The position numbers and the translations under genes were made by a program. Shown piece by piece: positions 24,447 through 35,787 of a stretch of DNA of 64,000 bases. The notes under the pieces were generated by a model. That model saw only the letters and a program-made list of their open reading frames with translations, made no database searches and was not told the DNA's origin. The first letter of the stretch is position 1. Each line of letters begins with the position of its first letter. Source of the stretch: Persicaria tinctoria. Lineage: Eukaryota; Streptophyta; Magnoliopsida; Caryophyllales; Polygonaceae. The DNA lies in NCBI GenBank assembly GCA_037127255.1, contig JBANSL010000010.1:27360620-27424619 (forward strand), read 5' to 3'.

Positions 24447-24907
24447 TGTTGAAGGTAATGTTCACAATGGGGATTTTTAACTTGTCTTTTCAACTTTCAT
24501 GTCCCACATTGATTGTAAAAGTATTTGAGAGTTTGCTTTTGAATGGAAGTTTTTGAAAGGGCTATTGAGAGTTGAGATAGGAGTCCCATATGCTGGTCCC
24601 TTTTGCGGCAGTTTTTAGTTTTTATCAAATAAAAGGCCTCGGATAAGGATGAATTAGGGTTTTTGTTGACCTCTGAGTCCTGTGTGGTTCCAATACTTTG
24701 ACGACGAGTGCACACTATCGGAGTTCGTTGTTTATCCTTGGGGGGCGACGCCTGTAGTTGACCTGCACCACAGTGTCGGGGCGATTTCGCTTCTAAGACA
24801 GTGATTCTCTTTATATCACGCCACAACCTTCAACTACGAATTTTAGGGTTTTGTTTTCAAGCAATTTTTCACTAAAATTGAGGCCTACATTCGCTATCGC
24901 ACCAACA
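24447..24907 (+). repeat. 3' LTR of Copia A
   Basis: It starts TGTTGAAGGTAATGTTC and ends CGCACCAACA. It aligns to the two parts of the 5' LTR and shows the uninterrupted version of the D target (GTCCCACATTGATTG), proving D came later. Two internal segments of the 5' LTR are missing here, so the LTRs have diverged by deletion as well as substitution. Confidence 0.9.
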
Positions 24908-25246
24908 TAACTCTGGTCTCCGAGATCTCATTCAGGATGCTATTGAGTATTGACTAGATCTTTGATTAACCAAATTCTTTCTTTCTCAAAAAAATAATTC
25001 TTGCTGAATCAATTAAGTGTTCATATCAACCGAAATTCTTATAAAAAAAAACACTTTATATATTTATAGAACTATAAAGAATTTGCCCATATAATTTTCT
25101 TTGAATATAGAAATAGTCCGGCTATCAATTTTTTATGTTAGCATTTGATACTATTTTTATACATGGTTTATTATTCTGAGTTGTATTTTTATTTTTAAAA
25201 TTCGACAATTCAACAAACTTGAAATACTGAAGTAGAAAATCCTAAA
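24908..25246. other. AT-rich spacer right of Copia A
   Basis: It contains homopolymer A/T runs and no open frame or RNA motif that I can support. It leads into the promoter of the ribosomal protein gene. Confidence 0.5.
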
Positions 25247-25299
25247 TGGGCCTTGATTTACCTGTCAAAACAAAATGGGCCTGACTATCTAACGGCCCA
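25247..25299 (+). promoter_or_regulatory. Three site II (TGGGCC) promoter elements
   Basis: TGGGCC occurs at 25247-25252 and 25276-25281 and inverted (GGCCCA) at 25294-25299, 100-155 bases before the start codon at 25401. Clustered TGGGCC/T 'site II' boxes are known binding sites for TCP factors in plant promoters of ribosomal and mitochondrial protein genes, which fits the gene downstream. Confidence 0.6.
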
Positions 25300-25400
25300 A
25301 AACTACATAACCCCCAAAACCTTCCCAGAAACTCATCGCGTGAAATCGTAAACCCCAGAATCCCCGGATCTTCCCAACTGAGCTTCTTAGCTACAGAGAA

Positions 25401-25673
25401 ATGGCGATGATGCAGTGGTGCGGCGCCATGGCGAGGCGGATGATGTCCACATACCGAGTGCCGGTGTCCGTCTCACCCCCATCATCTTCGTCCTCCGCCG
25501 CATCTGAGCTGATTGCTTGCGGAAGAGGAGACAAGAGGACGAAGAGAGGCAAGAGGTTCAAGGGCGCTTTCGGCAACGCTAGGCCCAAGCGGAAGCAGAT
25601 GATTCAACGCATCAAGGACAAGGTCGAGGCTCCCAGGTCCACCCCCTGGCCTCTCCCTTTCAAGCTCATCTGA
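25401..25673 (+). CDS. bTHXm: Mitochondrial small-subunit ribosomal protein bTHX (S31) family
   Basis: A single-exon 90-residue protein. Residues 41-55 form the Thx block [15 protein letters not shown], followed by GNARPKRKQ. The C-terminus [10 protein letters not shown] is the signature end of plant mitochondrial '30S ribosomal protein S31'. The first 35 or so residues, with Arg-Arg near 12-13, many Ser and Met and no acidic residues, look like a mitochondrial presequence. The product is a small basic protein that binds 16S-type rRNA in the mitoribosome small subunit. The first ATG at 25401 is chosen because it gives the full presequence; ATG at 25407 or 25410 is also possible. Three site II boxes lie upstream. 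Length and both ends match the family, so the gene looks intact. Confidence 0.88.
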   Translation: MAMMQWCGAMARRMMSTYRVPVSVSPPSSSSSAASELIACGRGDKRTKRGKRFKGAFGNARPKRKQMIQRIKDKVEAPRSTPWPLPFKLI

Positions 25674-27404
25674 TTACTTTCTCTAATTTTACTGCTTTGA
25701 AAATTTCTCTATTCTACAGCAATCGGTTTAGCTTTCACTCTGTATAATTTGATGGATCTTTTTGGCCCCACATTCCATCTTTGATTTGTGATTGATACTT
25801 GCTACACGATTTTAGACAATTTTTATGAGGTGCTGGCTAAATATTTTGTGTACTGTTGATCTTATGGGCTAAGGTTTTATGCTAACAATTTTGAAATCTG
25901 GAAGGTGGCTACTTTAATCGGGTGCTTGACGGGGTGCATCTTTTGTTCATAGATTGGTTTTGCATTGTGAAATTTAGGGGAAGGGAAATTTTCTTTTGAC
26001 GGGTGTAATTTAGAGATTGTTTAGAAATGGATACCCCAACCCAACTAGCTGAGTTTAAGGCACTTCATTACATGGTTAAAGAAGTTTTCTTGTGACAGTA
26101 CATGAGAATCACCTAGATAGGCATTTCGAGGTATTCTGTATAAGTCAGATGAAATCTGCTTCAATTTCCCTGCGATTGGTTCATTCATAGGAACCGATTT
26201 CAGCTCACTAGGAAGAGGTAAGGGGCGTAAGAAAAGGATTTCTTTTCTGCTGTCATTACATTACCATGGTGCATTGGTGGATGCCCTTCAACTTGCATTG
26301 TTAATTATTTCATTAGTTGTTCTAACTCTATAAGCATAATATAAGAGCATCTTGACCACTTTCAAATTGCCACATCTCTAGTATCCTATGTATTTGTTCC
26401 TTGAATGATTTGTTGTGGTTGTACAAACCTGTGGTAATTGCCATCCTGTAAGGTCTTAATTGAAAGTCTGACGAGTAGTACCTGTAAAGGGGAAAAACAT
26501 GCAGAACTATTATGGATAATATGATGTAACATGAATTTGAAGTATTTTGTGCATGCATAACTGAATGAATACAGTATCAATCCAGGATGTGGATATTTTA
26601 GTAGCATATTTATTTCTACTGAGTTCTGCATTTACCTTATATATAGGGTTTCTTGTGTGTTAGTTTCCCCAAGCTTCGCTTGTAACTGTGCTTAGTAAAC
26701 TTAAAGCAATATTTGATGATGCCATTTAGAACGATACGTAGTGTGCGCAGAAACTTGGCTGATGTTCTTCTTTTCAGCTTTCAATCCTATAGATCAATTA
26801 GTACGAAGTTTATGGTTGGAACGAAGTGCTGAGTTTCAATTTAGAATCTTCTTTGGTATTTGTCCAACACTCTTAATTCTGATAGTAGTCAATGTATGAA
26901 CAATACTCTTTTCTTTAATTTGCAAATTTCTTGCTGTGGTGTAATGAAAATTTGATGCCTAGTTGATTGTGCTCTTGTAGATCATTTGCCACTATAACAT
27001 TGTTTGTACTTTGTAGCTTTCTCCCACCGTAGATTTTGCTCTTCCTTCGTGTTTTAGCTCATCACACTGTAGTTATCCTGCTTGCCTAGTATTTTGCTCT
27101 TTTTGAAATGGTTTACACTTTACTTTTTTCCTTTACATAGGGCTGGTTTGGTTCAGCTTTGAGTTTTTGAAAAAACTAAAAACAATTTGGTTAAAAGCAC
27201 TTTCAAAATGGTGTTGCTCATGTATAATGCATGTTAAGATCCTTCACAAGCTTGTGTACATTCTGTGTGATGACCCCTTTCATTTAAAACATCGACAGTG
27301 TTGATTCTGTGCACTTTCAGCGCATGTGTTGCGGGAGTTAACTTATCCACAGTTGAAATTTCCGTTCTTTGTAACAAACCAAACCAAATCCAAATCTTGC
27401 CCCA
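25674..27404. other. Downstream/intergenic region, no gene seen
   Basis: AT-rich sequence after the bTHX stop codon, presumably its 3' UTR followed by spacer. Short open frames are scattered on both strands, but none has a recognisable motif. Confidence 0.5.
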
Positions 27405-27560
27405 GTCGGGTGACCCGTGGTGTGGAGCGAGGGGGTGGTAAGGAGGTCCCGGTTCGATCCTTGCCTCCGTTCCTTTTCTTGGGTGAAAATCCAAGGTTTG
27501 TCTCTTGCCGGCTGAGGCATGTGTAAAACTACACAACCAAACTAGCTTTAATAGTCAGTT
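27405..27560 (+). mobile_element. tRNA-derived SINE-like repeat
   Basis: Within about 60 bases there is an A-box-like GTGGTGTGGAGCG (27417-27429) and a good B box GGTTCGATCC (27450-27459), spaced as in RNA polymerase III promoters. The flanking text (CCCAGTCGGGTGACCC before; GGGTGAAAATCC and GGCTGAGGCATGTG after) is not a folded tRNA, which suggests a SINE rather than a tRNA gene. A poly-A or poly-T tail and a target duplication were not clearly found, so the ends are approximate. Confidence 0.5.
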
Positions 27561-28683
27561 TTGGTAACTTTGGCTCATAGGAGTCGGTGTCAAAGCTTTG
27601 TTTTTCAGTGATGAGCTCGTACCCTGTGTAACATCGACAAGAGCTTGCGTACCGACACTATGGACGCCTTAACAGGCCAACCTGTAAAGTGTAAGGATAC
27701 CCAAAAAAAATGTTATTTGCCGAAACTAAAGGCTTCAGATTAATGGTGATGGACTGATGGGTGAGGAGGCCAGTTTTTGACCCGGGACCTGGAAGGCTGG
27801 ACCCATCTCTACGTGAGCTAAAATGGTTACTTCACTCAGTGGAAGCATGATGATTCTCAACTTGCCATCGTTATATGAATGTGGGTGAAATTGTTCGTGT
27901 CAATTTGGGGTTTGCAACGCAATTAACACCAATGCATACTTTGAAAGACCCAAGATAACCCCATAACCCGAACCCATCAAATTTGTAACAACTAAATGAC
28001 CCAAAATCTGAACTGTCTGGTACATCCCAAAGGGTATAAAGCCTAAAAATCCTCGGTGACTTTTCAATTTTTCATCATCAGCCATAGTGTATGAATGAAA
28101 TTTCATCATTGTAGATCAATTAGATCATGAATGAAATTTCATCATTGATAGACCTAGGAACCTAGGGATAAACGATGTTGATATCTAGAAGGATGCAAGG
28201 GCATCAATTTTCGGATTATTGTAGAAACCCATCGATATGCAGATTGAATGATCGCTCTACCTAATGACAAGGTTGGACACGACGTGAAAACACAAGGAAA
28301 GAAATTCAGCATTAATTTCCACAATTCCGAAGCTAGAAACAAGTATTTTCAGAACAAATTTATGCCAAACCATTTGTTCCAAGTCAAGTATCTGTCTGTG
28401 AGGAAGCATCAGAAGTGCCTACAAATGCAGGAAACAAAAGTTTGGGAGTGTTCAAGCAGCTTTGATCCAAATGAAGATCGGATGCTCTTCTAAGTTGCCA
28501 CTGTTGCATGCATAAAGGAAAAGGTTGTTTCTGCAAAACAGATAATTATGTTAAGCGAATTCAGCTTCTAACAGAATGACAGAATCTTCTGGTAGCAAGA
28601 ATCGCAATTGTATTTCATCTTGCAGAGAAATAACAAGGAATAACTAATACCTTTATTTGTTACCTTGCGGAAGGCTACAGGCT
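27561..28683. other. Spacer between bTHX and NDUFB9 genes
   Basis: No gene could be supported. The exact 21-mer ATGAATGAAATTTCATCATTG occurs at 28091-28111 and 28127-28147, and part of it is self-complementary (GATGAAATTTCAT-like). Open frames of 60-80 residues on both strands lack known motifs. The right end is the 3' UTR of NDUFB9. Confidence 0.5.
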
Positions 28684-31250
28684 TTAGGAATTGTCTTCTC
28701 GGCCATAGTTGTATACAATCTCAATCTGAAAATAAACAATATTAGAACAGAGTGTGAGCATTTTTATGATCATTTTAGCTAGTCAGGGCCCCAAGTTGAT
28801 GAAGGCAACTTCAGATGCATAAAATGAGACAGTGTATAAAAATTTATCCCAAAGGTTGAGCCTCAGCCCCCCATTCAAAAGGGAGCAAAAGAACCACATT
28901 TAGCACCAATCAGTTGACAAATTCATATGGCATGCAATTGCCATAAATAGAAAAGACTGCCCTAATATTGTTAATACGCTTACCCCAGTAGGTGGTGTTG
29001 GGTTCCGGTGGAACTTTGAGCCCCCAGGAGCCCATGGCACTGCACACAGATGAAATTGGCATTAAAAATCTTGAGCAGCATGTCTATTATATACATTGCT
29101 TGTCAAAAACATAAAAGCCGCTAAACTTAGCCCCATTTATTGACTAGTTGGTGCAGCAACAGGTACCAAGACAACCGAGGGATTGAGATTAAGGTGATTA
29201 GAGATGTAGTTTCCCAAATATCTATTGGCAGAATCGAATGAATATAGTGCTATTATACATTAACTGATACAGATTTTTCAAGGGAGGTCGTGCACTAATT
29301 CCTGATGCATTGGAGATATCTGGGGTAATCATAATGCACACATGTCCTGATTTATCTACAAGTTCAGTTATGACTTTACAATTTACAGGAGCACAAATAA
29401 AGGACCCTTTAATGTACATGCAAAGTGAATATGTACTGGGTCCATCAAGAGGGCCCTTTTCAGTAGGCACGGTGAGTGTATATATTGTAAATTTTAAAAT
29501 AGAAAACTGAAAGCACAAAGCCACAAAGAATGCGTACAGGCATTCATGTGTGCACCTGGAGATTTTAGTGGGTGCAAATAACAACATTCAAAAAATCCTT
29601 GCAAAAAAATATTTTAGGCAAAAAAAAAAAAAAAATTCACTTGTTATGGGGCAACAATTTTGACACCAAATAACAATTTCCTATCCAATGAGGCAATGAT
29701 TAAGAGTCTCCGATCGGAAGTAGAAGATGAATGAGCTTCACACAAGCATATTAACGTCTATGAAATCAAAGATGTTTTTCAAATGTCAAACACAGAAGTA
29801 AAAGTGATGGTAAATCTACGCACAGACCTCCAGCAAACGCTCACTCACTCGGGCCAACTAATCTAAAATGTTGGTAAAAAAGTAGGATAGCATCATAGCA
29901 ATACTTTAAGTGGGAATCTAAGCCTCACATAATGAAAAAAAAATCATCAGGTTAAGGCAAAAATTGCCACCATGTAAGGATAATTCATCACTTACCAACG
30001 TAAGGATCAGGGTGGCGAAATTTGTTGTAGCGGGCTTCACCCTCAGCAATCATTCGATCAATGGCATCCAAATCTTCCTACAAAGCCATCATAAATTATC
30101 AAACTCTACGCATATTAGTATCTCTGCTCTTAATCAACACATAGCGATTGATATTTCGAAGTAACTAAGACATACAAAGCCCAGATACTAAACAATCTGT
30201 GTCACAAATCATAAACATTGAAAAAAATTGGAAGTTATATAAGCTGAATGCCAAGGTGTTTCCTTTTCGAAAAGTCATTGCTAAGACCAACATCTTGATA
30301 ATTCCATAAGCTAATGCAAGGACATTTACCAGTCAAATATCTGACTAATCTAAGTGATGAAACTCGCTAACAAGAGGTGAAAATTAATCCCTTCTGTATG
30401 CTGTAATCAAAGCAGCTGGTAAGAGAGTAAACATACAATTCCACATGATACCTCACTTGATATCATTTACCCAACTCAAATGTGATTACTAGCATTAGCC
30501 AGTCTCCTAAATGGTAACCAAAATGATAGATTTAGATCAACTTCATACCGGAAAACCTAATGACTTGAGTTGTGATATCCTTCAAGTCATGTCACAGGAT
30601 ACAATATCCATGATGCAATCCCTCTTAACCACTTACTAATGAGCCCCCAAGCAATTTGGACCAATTGTCAAATAGTCTTAATTCGTTAGAACAACGTAGA
30701 TTTTGCTTAACAACAATCTTACTTACAACAGAACAATCAAATTCACCATCATAACGCATGTAACATGGCTTAACATTCCATAGAAAAACTCAGCTAGCCC
30801 TTATAAATGTAGAACTTTGCCGAATGGATCTGAAGATACCGCAAAGAACACCCCAAACCCTTCACATTATGATGAAATAGTAAGAAAAGAAATGAAAAAA
30901 TGTTCAATTAACAACTGCATAGCTTACCACATTCTTGTTGACCTCGAACTTCTTCCGGAGCTCATCAGCCTGTCACAAGCAAAAGCAACTCCCGTCAAAA
31001 TCTCATAGCTATAACAGATCGAAACGCGAGACTCAGATCAATAATTATTGCACGACGATCAGCAAATAAATCGACAGTGGGAAAGCAAAAACCCTAGAAA
31101 TTGAGGAGCGAAGAGATAAAGCGGGTAATTTACATCTTCGTAAAAGAGATGACGGTGGACGGCCCAAGTGAGAGTGTCCTTGAGAGCTCGGCGGTAGAGA
31201 AGGCGAACTTTCTCCTTCTGCGCTGCCCTCCTCGCTAGGTACGATGCCAT
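28684..31250 (-). CDS. NDUFB9: NADH dehydrogenase (complex I) B22 subunit, LYR protein NDUFB9
   Basis: Five coding exons on the minus strand: 31250-31134, 30969-30928, 30077-29996, 29039-28984, 28725-28684. Every junction has GT/AG, and phases join exactly to give 112 residues. The start MASYLARRAAQKEKVRLLYRRALKD carries the LYR motif (L18-Y19-R20) and TWAVHRHLFYED; later exons give ADELRKKFEVNKNV, EDLDAIDRMIAEGEARYNKFRHPDPY, VPWAPGGSKFHRNPTPPTG and the end IEIVYNYGREDNS. This matches the plant B22 accessory subunit of mitochondrial complex I in order and length (usual length about 115-120). LYR proteins bind mitochondrial acyl carrier protein in the membrane arm. An in-frame upstream Met exists, but the conserved family start is at 31250. 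Introns are ordinary; intron 3 is about 0.96 kb. Confidence 0.95.
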
Positions 31251-32618
31251 TTCTCTCTCCACTGCGTTGTTTCTCTCTCCTACGAGAACTGAGAATCGGA
31301 GAGGCCGATAGGTAAATTGCAGAAGAATTAGGGAAGGGTGCAACGACGTCGTTTGAAACGCAGGTGAGGCAAGTACGGACCTAACTTCAGAAACCACCCC
31401 ATATATTAAGTCATTTGCACAAAAAACATCTTATATTTTAAATATTGCGTTAAATATCCTTCAGTCGTGTTTTGTAATTTTGTTTACAAATCATCAGCCA
31501 CAAGCATAAAACATCAGGAAAAAATACGTATGAAATGCCCAATCTATCCCACACTAACAAAGTAACAAGAAAAAATAAGGTTAAGATGAGTGCGAGCGTT
31601 TAATTGTAAGTAAACTATAGATAAAGGGCACTAGAGATCTTGGATATGAGTTGGTCCAGTTGGTAAAAAATTGTTTACTCAACTTCCATTGAAAATATAA
31701 AGATTACGAAGTCATACCTTAATCTGAGTGATACCCTGAATAAATGGTTTATCATCGCAAAAAATCTCACTAGTCACATTCACAATATTTTTTTGTTGCT
31801 TTCTATTATATCAGAAGTTGTCATTCTAGTTATCAATACATCGAATTCTTACACTGGAGTTTCTTACTTCAGACATCAGTTGATGATCATATAACATGAA
31901 TGGACAAACATGCAAAAACAAACACTTCCATATACCTAAACCATAGTTACCCAAACTCAGATCATGTACAAGGACACAAACTATAAAGAGGCCTCACCAC
32001 TTACAAGCTTATTGCCTGGCTAAAGCACTTGCAGAATTAACAAAAAAAACAAGTAATTGTGTGCCCTGATCATGTCGTCGGTTTCATTTTGAATGTAGTT
32101 ACCCAAACTCAGATCATGTCGTCGGTTTCATTTTGAATGTAGTTGTGTGCCCTGATCAGTACACGTAGCCCTTGACGAACATGCCTTTTTAAACGTTTTA
32201 AAGTGTCAACACGACAACACCACACGAACAAACATCAGCTGTCAATGACAGATCACAAACCCCTCCTAGCATCCTGCGACTCTTGAACGTAATAAAAAAT
32301 GCAGTTTACCCTAAAATATGAGACATGATTTGAAGATATGTACTCTCTTATAAGGAGCACTTTGATGACATTTTCTTTCTAAAGCACAAAATCGTAAGAA
32401 GGTTAACAGACGTACATCATTAAATTTCTGAAGCTTATAGCGAGCAGAACATTCATAAACCACAGATAAACAACCCACAAACAAGCACGAAGAAGCTAAA
32501 ACAGTCCTAGTGACTTTCTATGGTAGATCGAGAGATGTTCATGAAGCCAAGGAAGCTGCAACGACGGTGTGATTCTACTCTATGTGGTATTAGCGGACAA
32601 TCAGGCATGATTATCTTA
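31251..32618. other. Intergenic region with a 33-bp near-tandem duplication
   Basis: The left end is the NDUFB9 promoter and leader, and the right end is the 3' UTR of the acidic-protein gene. A 33-base word beginning GATCATGTCGTCGG and ending GAATGTAGTT is exact at 32068-32100 and 32112-32144; TGTGCCCTGATCA also flanks both ends. No gene was identified in between. Confidence 0.55.
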
Positions 32619-33368
32619 TTAAGAGCTCCGACCCAAGGAAAGTTCTGAAACTGCAGCAATCAGATCATCTAATGGCTCAACTGCCAAGTCTTGCCATCCT
32701 TCAGTGACACCTGAGCTCGAAGCAACGGTGGCAGAAGCGTCTTCATAAAGGGCGCTGCCCAGTGCTTTAGTGAATTCATCTTGCTCGTTGGAAACACCCA
32801 GATCCCAGACTTTGAAGATCGCATCAGAAGATGAAGTTTCACCTTCAAATGTTGAGAAGCCCAGATCAAACCCCAAGTCACTACTTTCAACTTTTGCAAA
32901 TTCAGCATGATCTGGCAGCAAAGCATTCTCTATCAACTTCTTCCCCTCGAGCCACTCCTTTTTCTTCCTATCTATAGCATCATCATTATCAATACCTCCC
33001 CCTTCTTGTACGCTCTCCTTATCTTCATCTGTGAATTCAGAATGGTCAATGGTCATCATAGAAAAAGAATCTGCCACATTTTCACCTGAAGGAACTGTGT
33101 GATTATCTCCCGATTCTACAGTATCATCAATTCCGTCACCAGCATCCAACATACTAACTGGCTCAGTTGGAGCATTGAGCATTTCCAAAAAGGAGACTTT
33201 AAAAGAACTCCAATCAGCATCAGAAGCCTCAGTGAAGTTGGTCAGACAGGAGTCAGCCCATTCCAAGTCATCAGTAGAAGGTACATAGGCATTGTCATTA
33301 GAATTGAGTAATTCCATTGGAAGAGAGCTCGAAGCACCTTCCTTCACATCATGTCCAGCTTCATCCAT
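32619..33368 (-). CDS. Acidic plant protein of unknown function (249 aa), intronless coding region
   Basis: The start is taken at Met 33368 (MDEAGHDVKEGASSSLPMELL); a Met four codons upstream is less likely. The product is very acidic and rich in Ser, Asp and Glu, with no membrane segment or signal peptide. Notable parts are LLNSNDNAYVPSTDDLEWAD (residues about 20-40), the basic patch DRKKKEWLEGKKLIENALLP (about 134-153) and the C-terminal EPLDDLIAAVSELSL. The leader is spliced: a non-coding exon upstream ends at 34411 (TTCAAG|GTAACG), and the next begins at 33459 (TTGCAG|GAAGG). I recall similar acidic plant proteins without assigned role but cannot name a family. The intact frame, good splice signals and a tRNA gene 100 bp upstream on the same strand suggest a real, expressed gene. 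Confidence 0.75.
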   Translation of the reverse strand: MDEAGHDVKEGASSSLPMELLNSNDNAYVPSTDDLEWADSCLTNFTEASDADWSSFKVSFLEMLNAPTEPVSMLDAGDGIDDTVESGDNHTVPSGENVADSFSMMTIDHSEFTDEDKESVQEGGGIDNDDAIDRKKKEWLEGKKLIENALLPDHAEFAKVESSDLGFDLGFSTFEGETSSSDAIFKVWDLGVSNEQDEFTKALGSALYEDASATVASSSGVTEGWQDLAVEPLDDLIAAVSELSLGRSS

Positions 33369-34620
33369 TAGAAGCAGCAAGAAAAATGTGTTTAACTTGA
33401 ATATAATTTAATTTCTTCTGATGATATCAAGTAGAGAAGATGAAAACAAAAGCACCTTCCTGCAATAAACAAATGGAAAACTATCAGCAAAACTAATTTA
33501 ATCTCAACTAGAAGTGAATATTATTTATTCAATAACAGATAGATTTATAATCCACACAGTGCAAGCAAGTAGAAGCTCACTTTTAGCTTTACGACCGGGT
33601 TAAACAAGTTACACAGAAAAATACAAGTGTACAGGAATTCATTTTCTATCAAGTAACCTCAACCTTTGGAAGTTCTTCCTTCTTAGGTATACTTGCTGAG
33701 TTCAAATTTGTACTGGGGAAACCCATGGATTAGCACTCAAGTTATGCTTGGTATTTTTGGTTTCACAAAGTTCTCTGTGTTTTCTTTTGAGTTCCTGATA
33801 GTTGTGTTCTTGTGTGTGATTCCAGATTTCCCTCTATAGCAATTTGTTGATGTTTTATTTTAACTGATCAAAGGGGCGACTAAGCGTATTCAATCCAAGA
33901 AGAGCAAGTGGAAGAAGAATTTTGTCCTTCATCTTAAGAAGAATAAATTGTTTACCACATTCAAAGACTACAAGCTTTCAACGATAGTACAGCCAATCAA
34001 AGTCAAAAACACATACATGAATAAAAACCACACAATAACCTCTTTCACTTGTTAGGTCTAGACAAATTCAATCAAGCATCCAAGCATATTGTCCAGGTTT
34101 ACCTACAATATAGCTACATCTGAACAGGTATTCAACCAAGAAAAGAAGGGAAACCCCTAGTCGTACTCCAATTCAATTGAAGTTTACGGAAAGTAACAAG
34201 TTTCGACACCGAAAAACAAGAAACTACTACTTCAGAAACTCCTCAGCGTGGCGATGACAGAGAAAGGAAGAGGAACTGTCCAACGAAAATATGCTTAGGA
34301 TTTGCAGCAGGGCAATGAAAATTGGGAGGAAGACTCCTTTTCAATCCTTCAATTACACGAGTAAATACAAACATTTGAATTGAAACAAGGATGAAATTTA
34401 ATGGCGTTACCTTGAATCCTAGGAATCGAAAAACCCTAACAATTTTTGGTATTCGCCTGGCAAAGGAAATCGGGAGCTACCCTCTGAAGTGGAAGACGAG
34501 AAGGAAAGGGGAAAAACTGGATTGGATTCGTTCAAATTTCAAAAGAAAAATTGATTTCGTCACGCGTAAAGATTATTTCACCGAGGTTGAAGCTAAGCTC
34601 GTACTCTGGGATTTTGGATG
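33369..34620 (-). other. 5' leader and leader intron of the acidic-protein gene
   Basis: On the minus strand, 34620-34411 is a CT-rich non-coding exon, followed by a 951-base intron (34410-33460) and a short second leader exon (33459-33369). The donor GTAACG and acceptor TTTATTGCAG are good plant sites. The antisense open frame over the first exon is taken as chance. Confidence 0.6.
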
Positions 34621-34659
34621 ACAGAAAATTTTAAAATAAATACAAAAATAAAAAGGAAA

Positions 34660-34732
34660 TTCCGTTGCCGGGACTTGAACCCGGGTCTCTCGGGTGAGAG
34701 CCGAGTATCCTAACCACCTAGACTACAACGGA
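34660..34732 (-). tRNA. tRNA-Glu (anticodon CUC)
   Basis: A 73-base cloverleaf on the minus strand. The acceptor stem TCCGTTG pairs with CAACGGA, plus discriminator A. The D arm holds the A box (TAGTCTAGGTGG), the anticodon stem CTCGG/CCGAG encloses loop CTCTCAC (anticodon CTC), and the T arm holds the B box GGTTCAAGTCC. There is no intron. A T run for polymerase III termination follows (plus-strand AAAA at 34651-34654). It reads GAG codons in cytosolic translation. Confidence 0.97.
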
Positions 34733-35344
34733 ATTACAACAAAAGGTGCCTTTTTATAATATTTAATGGGTCTTGCTACAGAGACGGTGATTATCTCACC
34801 AACCGCTTGGTTGCCGTTACCGTTGTCGGCTTCCGGAGTCGATAAAGTGGCGCTGACATCTGAAGTCGGCAACGATGAGATACTTTTATCAATCAATCAT
34901 ACAACGGATAATGGAAGTCCATCTCTTAAGGTTATTTCAAGCGACAAACATAGTTTAAAGTTTGGCACTTGAAGTCTCGTCCACTTGTGTCGATCATTCA
35001 AGTGACAGATATTGAAAGTTCATCCCTTGAACTTGTTTCAAGCGATCTACATAGTCCAAAGTTGGTCCTTTGAAGACTCGTCCATGTCAAACTCTACCGA
35101 CTCTATAAGCCAGTGTGGGCTAGACCTTTGTCGATACCAAAAATTGGAGAACGTACCGTGTATTTGGCGATACTTGGTTGTCCCGATAGCAAGTCGGTCT
35201 TTACAATGTCGATAATATTTTTCCATTATTATTTAAAATGAATTGAATTTGAGATATCGATTAATTCTGATGGTTAGAGAGGCCATGGAAATAATAATAT
35301 GAGTACAATCGAATGACAAAAAAAAAAACAATCAAACTCGTGAA
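34733..35344. other. Spacer with a diverged 77-bp tandem pair
   Basis: Positions 34907-34983 and 35008-35084 are diverged copies of the same sequence, sharing TTTCAAGCGA, ACATAGT, AAAGTT, TTTGAAG/CTTGAAG and CTCGTCCA in order. No gene is seen. The block may be a fragment of a satellite-like repeat. LINE L begins at about 35345. Confidence 0.6.
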
Positions 35345-35467
35345 AGAGAAATTAGTCTATGAAAGCTCGCATGTCAAACTTGAGACACAATAAGCATCGA
35401 AGGATATCGGTTGGAAACCATAAACTCCTTCACCGGATCAATAGACGTCGGCCCGGCTACCTCCCAG

Positions 35468-35602
35468 TGTTAGCATTATATTATTTACACATGTACAGTT
35501 ACCATTGTACCCTCGGGTTTTCACCCATTGATATATATACAGGAGTAGGCCTCTGAGATCCGTTAAGGACTCAGTTCTCCAAACACTTACATGGTATCAA
35601 GC
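35468..35602 (+). repeat. 5' LTR of Copia F with primer binding site
   Basis: The LTR is 124 bp, short for Copia. A TATA-like GATATATATAC lies at 35530-35540. The primer site TGGTATCAAGC (35592-35602) matches the initiator-Met tRNA 3' end with a small difference from the common TGGTATCAGAGC. The leader that follows is GC-rich, with an uninterrupted run of C near 35709-35726. Confidence 0.95.
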
Positions 35603-35787
35603 TTTTGTGTGAAACCCTAATTTTTTTGTTTCACACCTAACGATCCACGCCGCCGCAGCCGCTACGCCCAAGCCGCCGCCGCTCCCTAGCCGCCGCCGCC
35701 AGCCAGCCGCCCCCCCCCCCCCCCCTCCTGCCGCCGCCCCCTTGTCCCTCCTTTCCCCCTTCCGCCGCAATTTCCCACCCCTTCTCG

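Larger units (their letters stand above)
5026..24907 (+). mobile_element. Copia LTR retrotransposon A, decayed host of two nests
   Basis: The LTRs begin TGTTGRAGGTAATG and end CACCAACA; flanks are TAATT (5021-5025) and TAACT (24908-24912), a 5-bp TSD with one mismatch. The domain order on + is gag, CCHC knuckle, protease, integrase, reverse transcriptase, RNase H, which is Ty1/Copia order. The element is broken twice by later insertions: hAT MITE D in the 5' LTR and Copia B inside the RNase H region. Many in-frame stops, LTR divergence and a 3' LTR with deletions show that it is old and inactive. Without the inserts the element would be about 5.9 kb. Confidence 0.93.

Noticed and set aside
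27405..27560. Considered as a functional tRNA gene
   Set aside because: A- and B-box-like words are present, but no acceptor or anticodon stem can be formed.
34391..34621. Plus-strand open frame of 76 codons
   Set aside because: It lies antisense to a CT-rich leader exon with good splice sites and has no recognisable domain.
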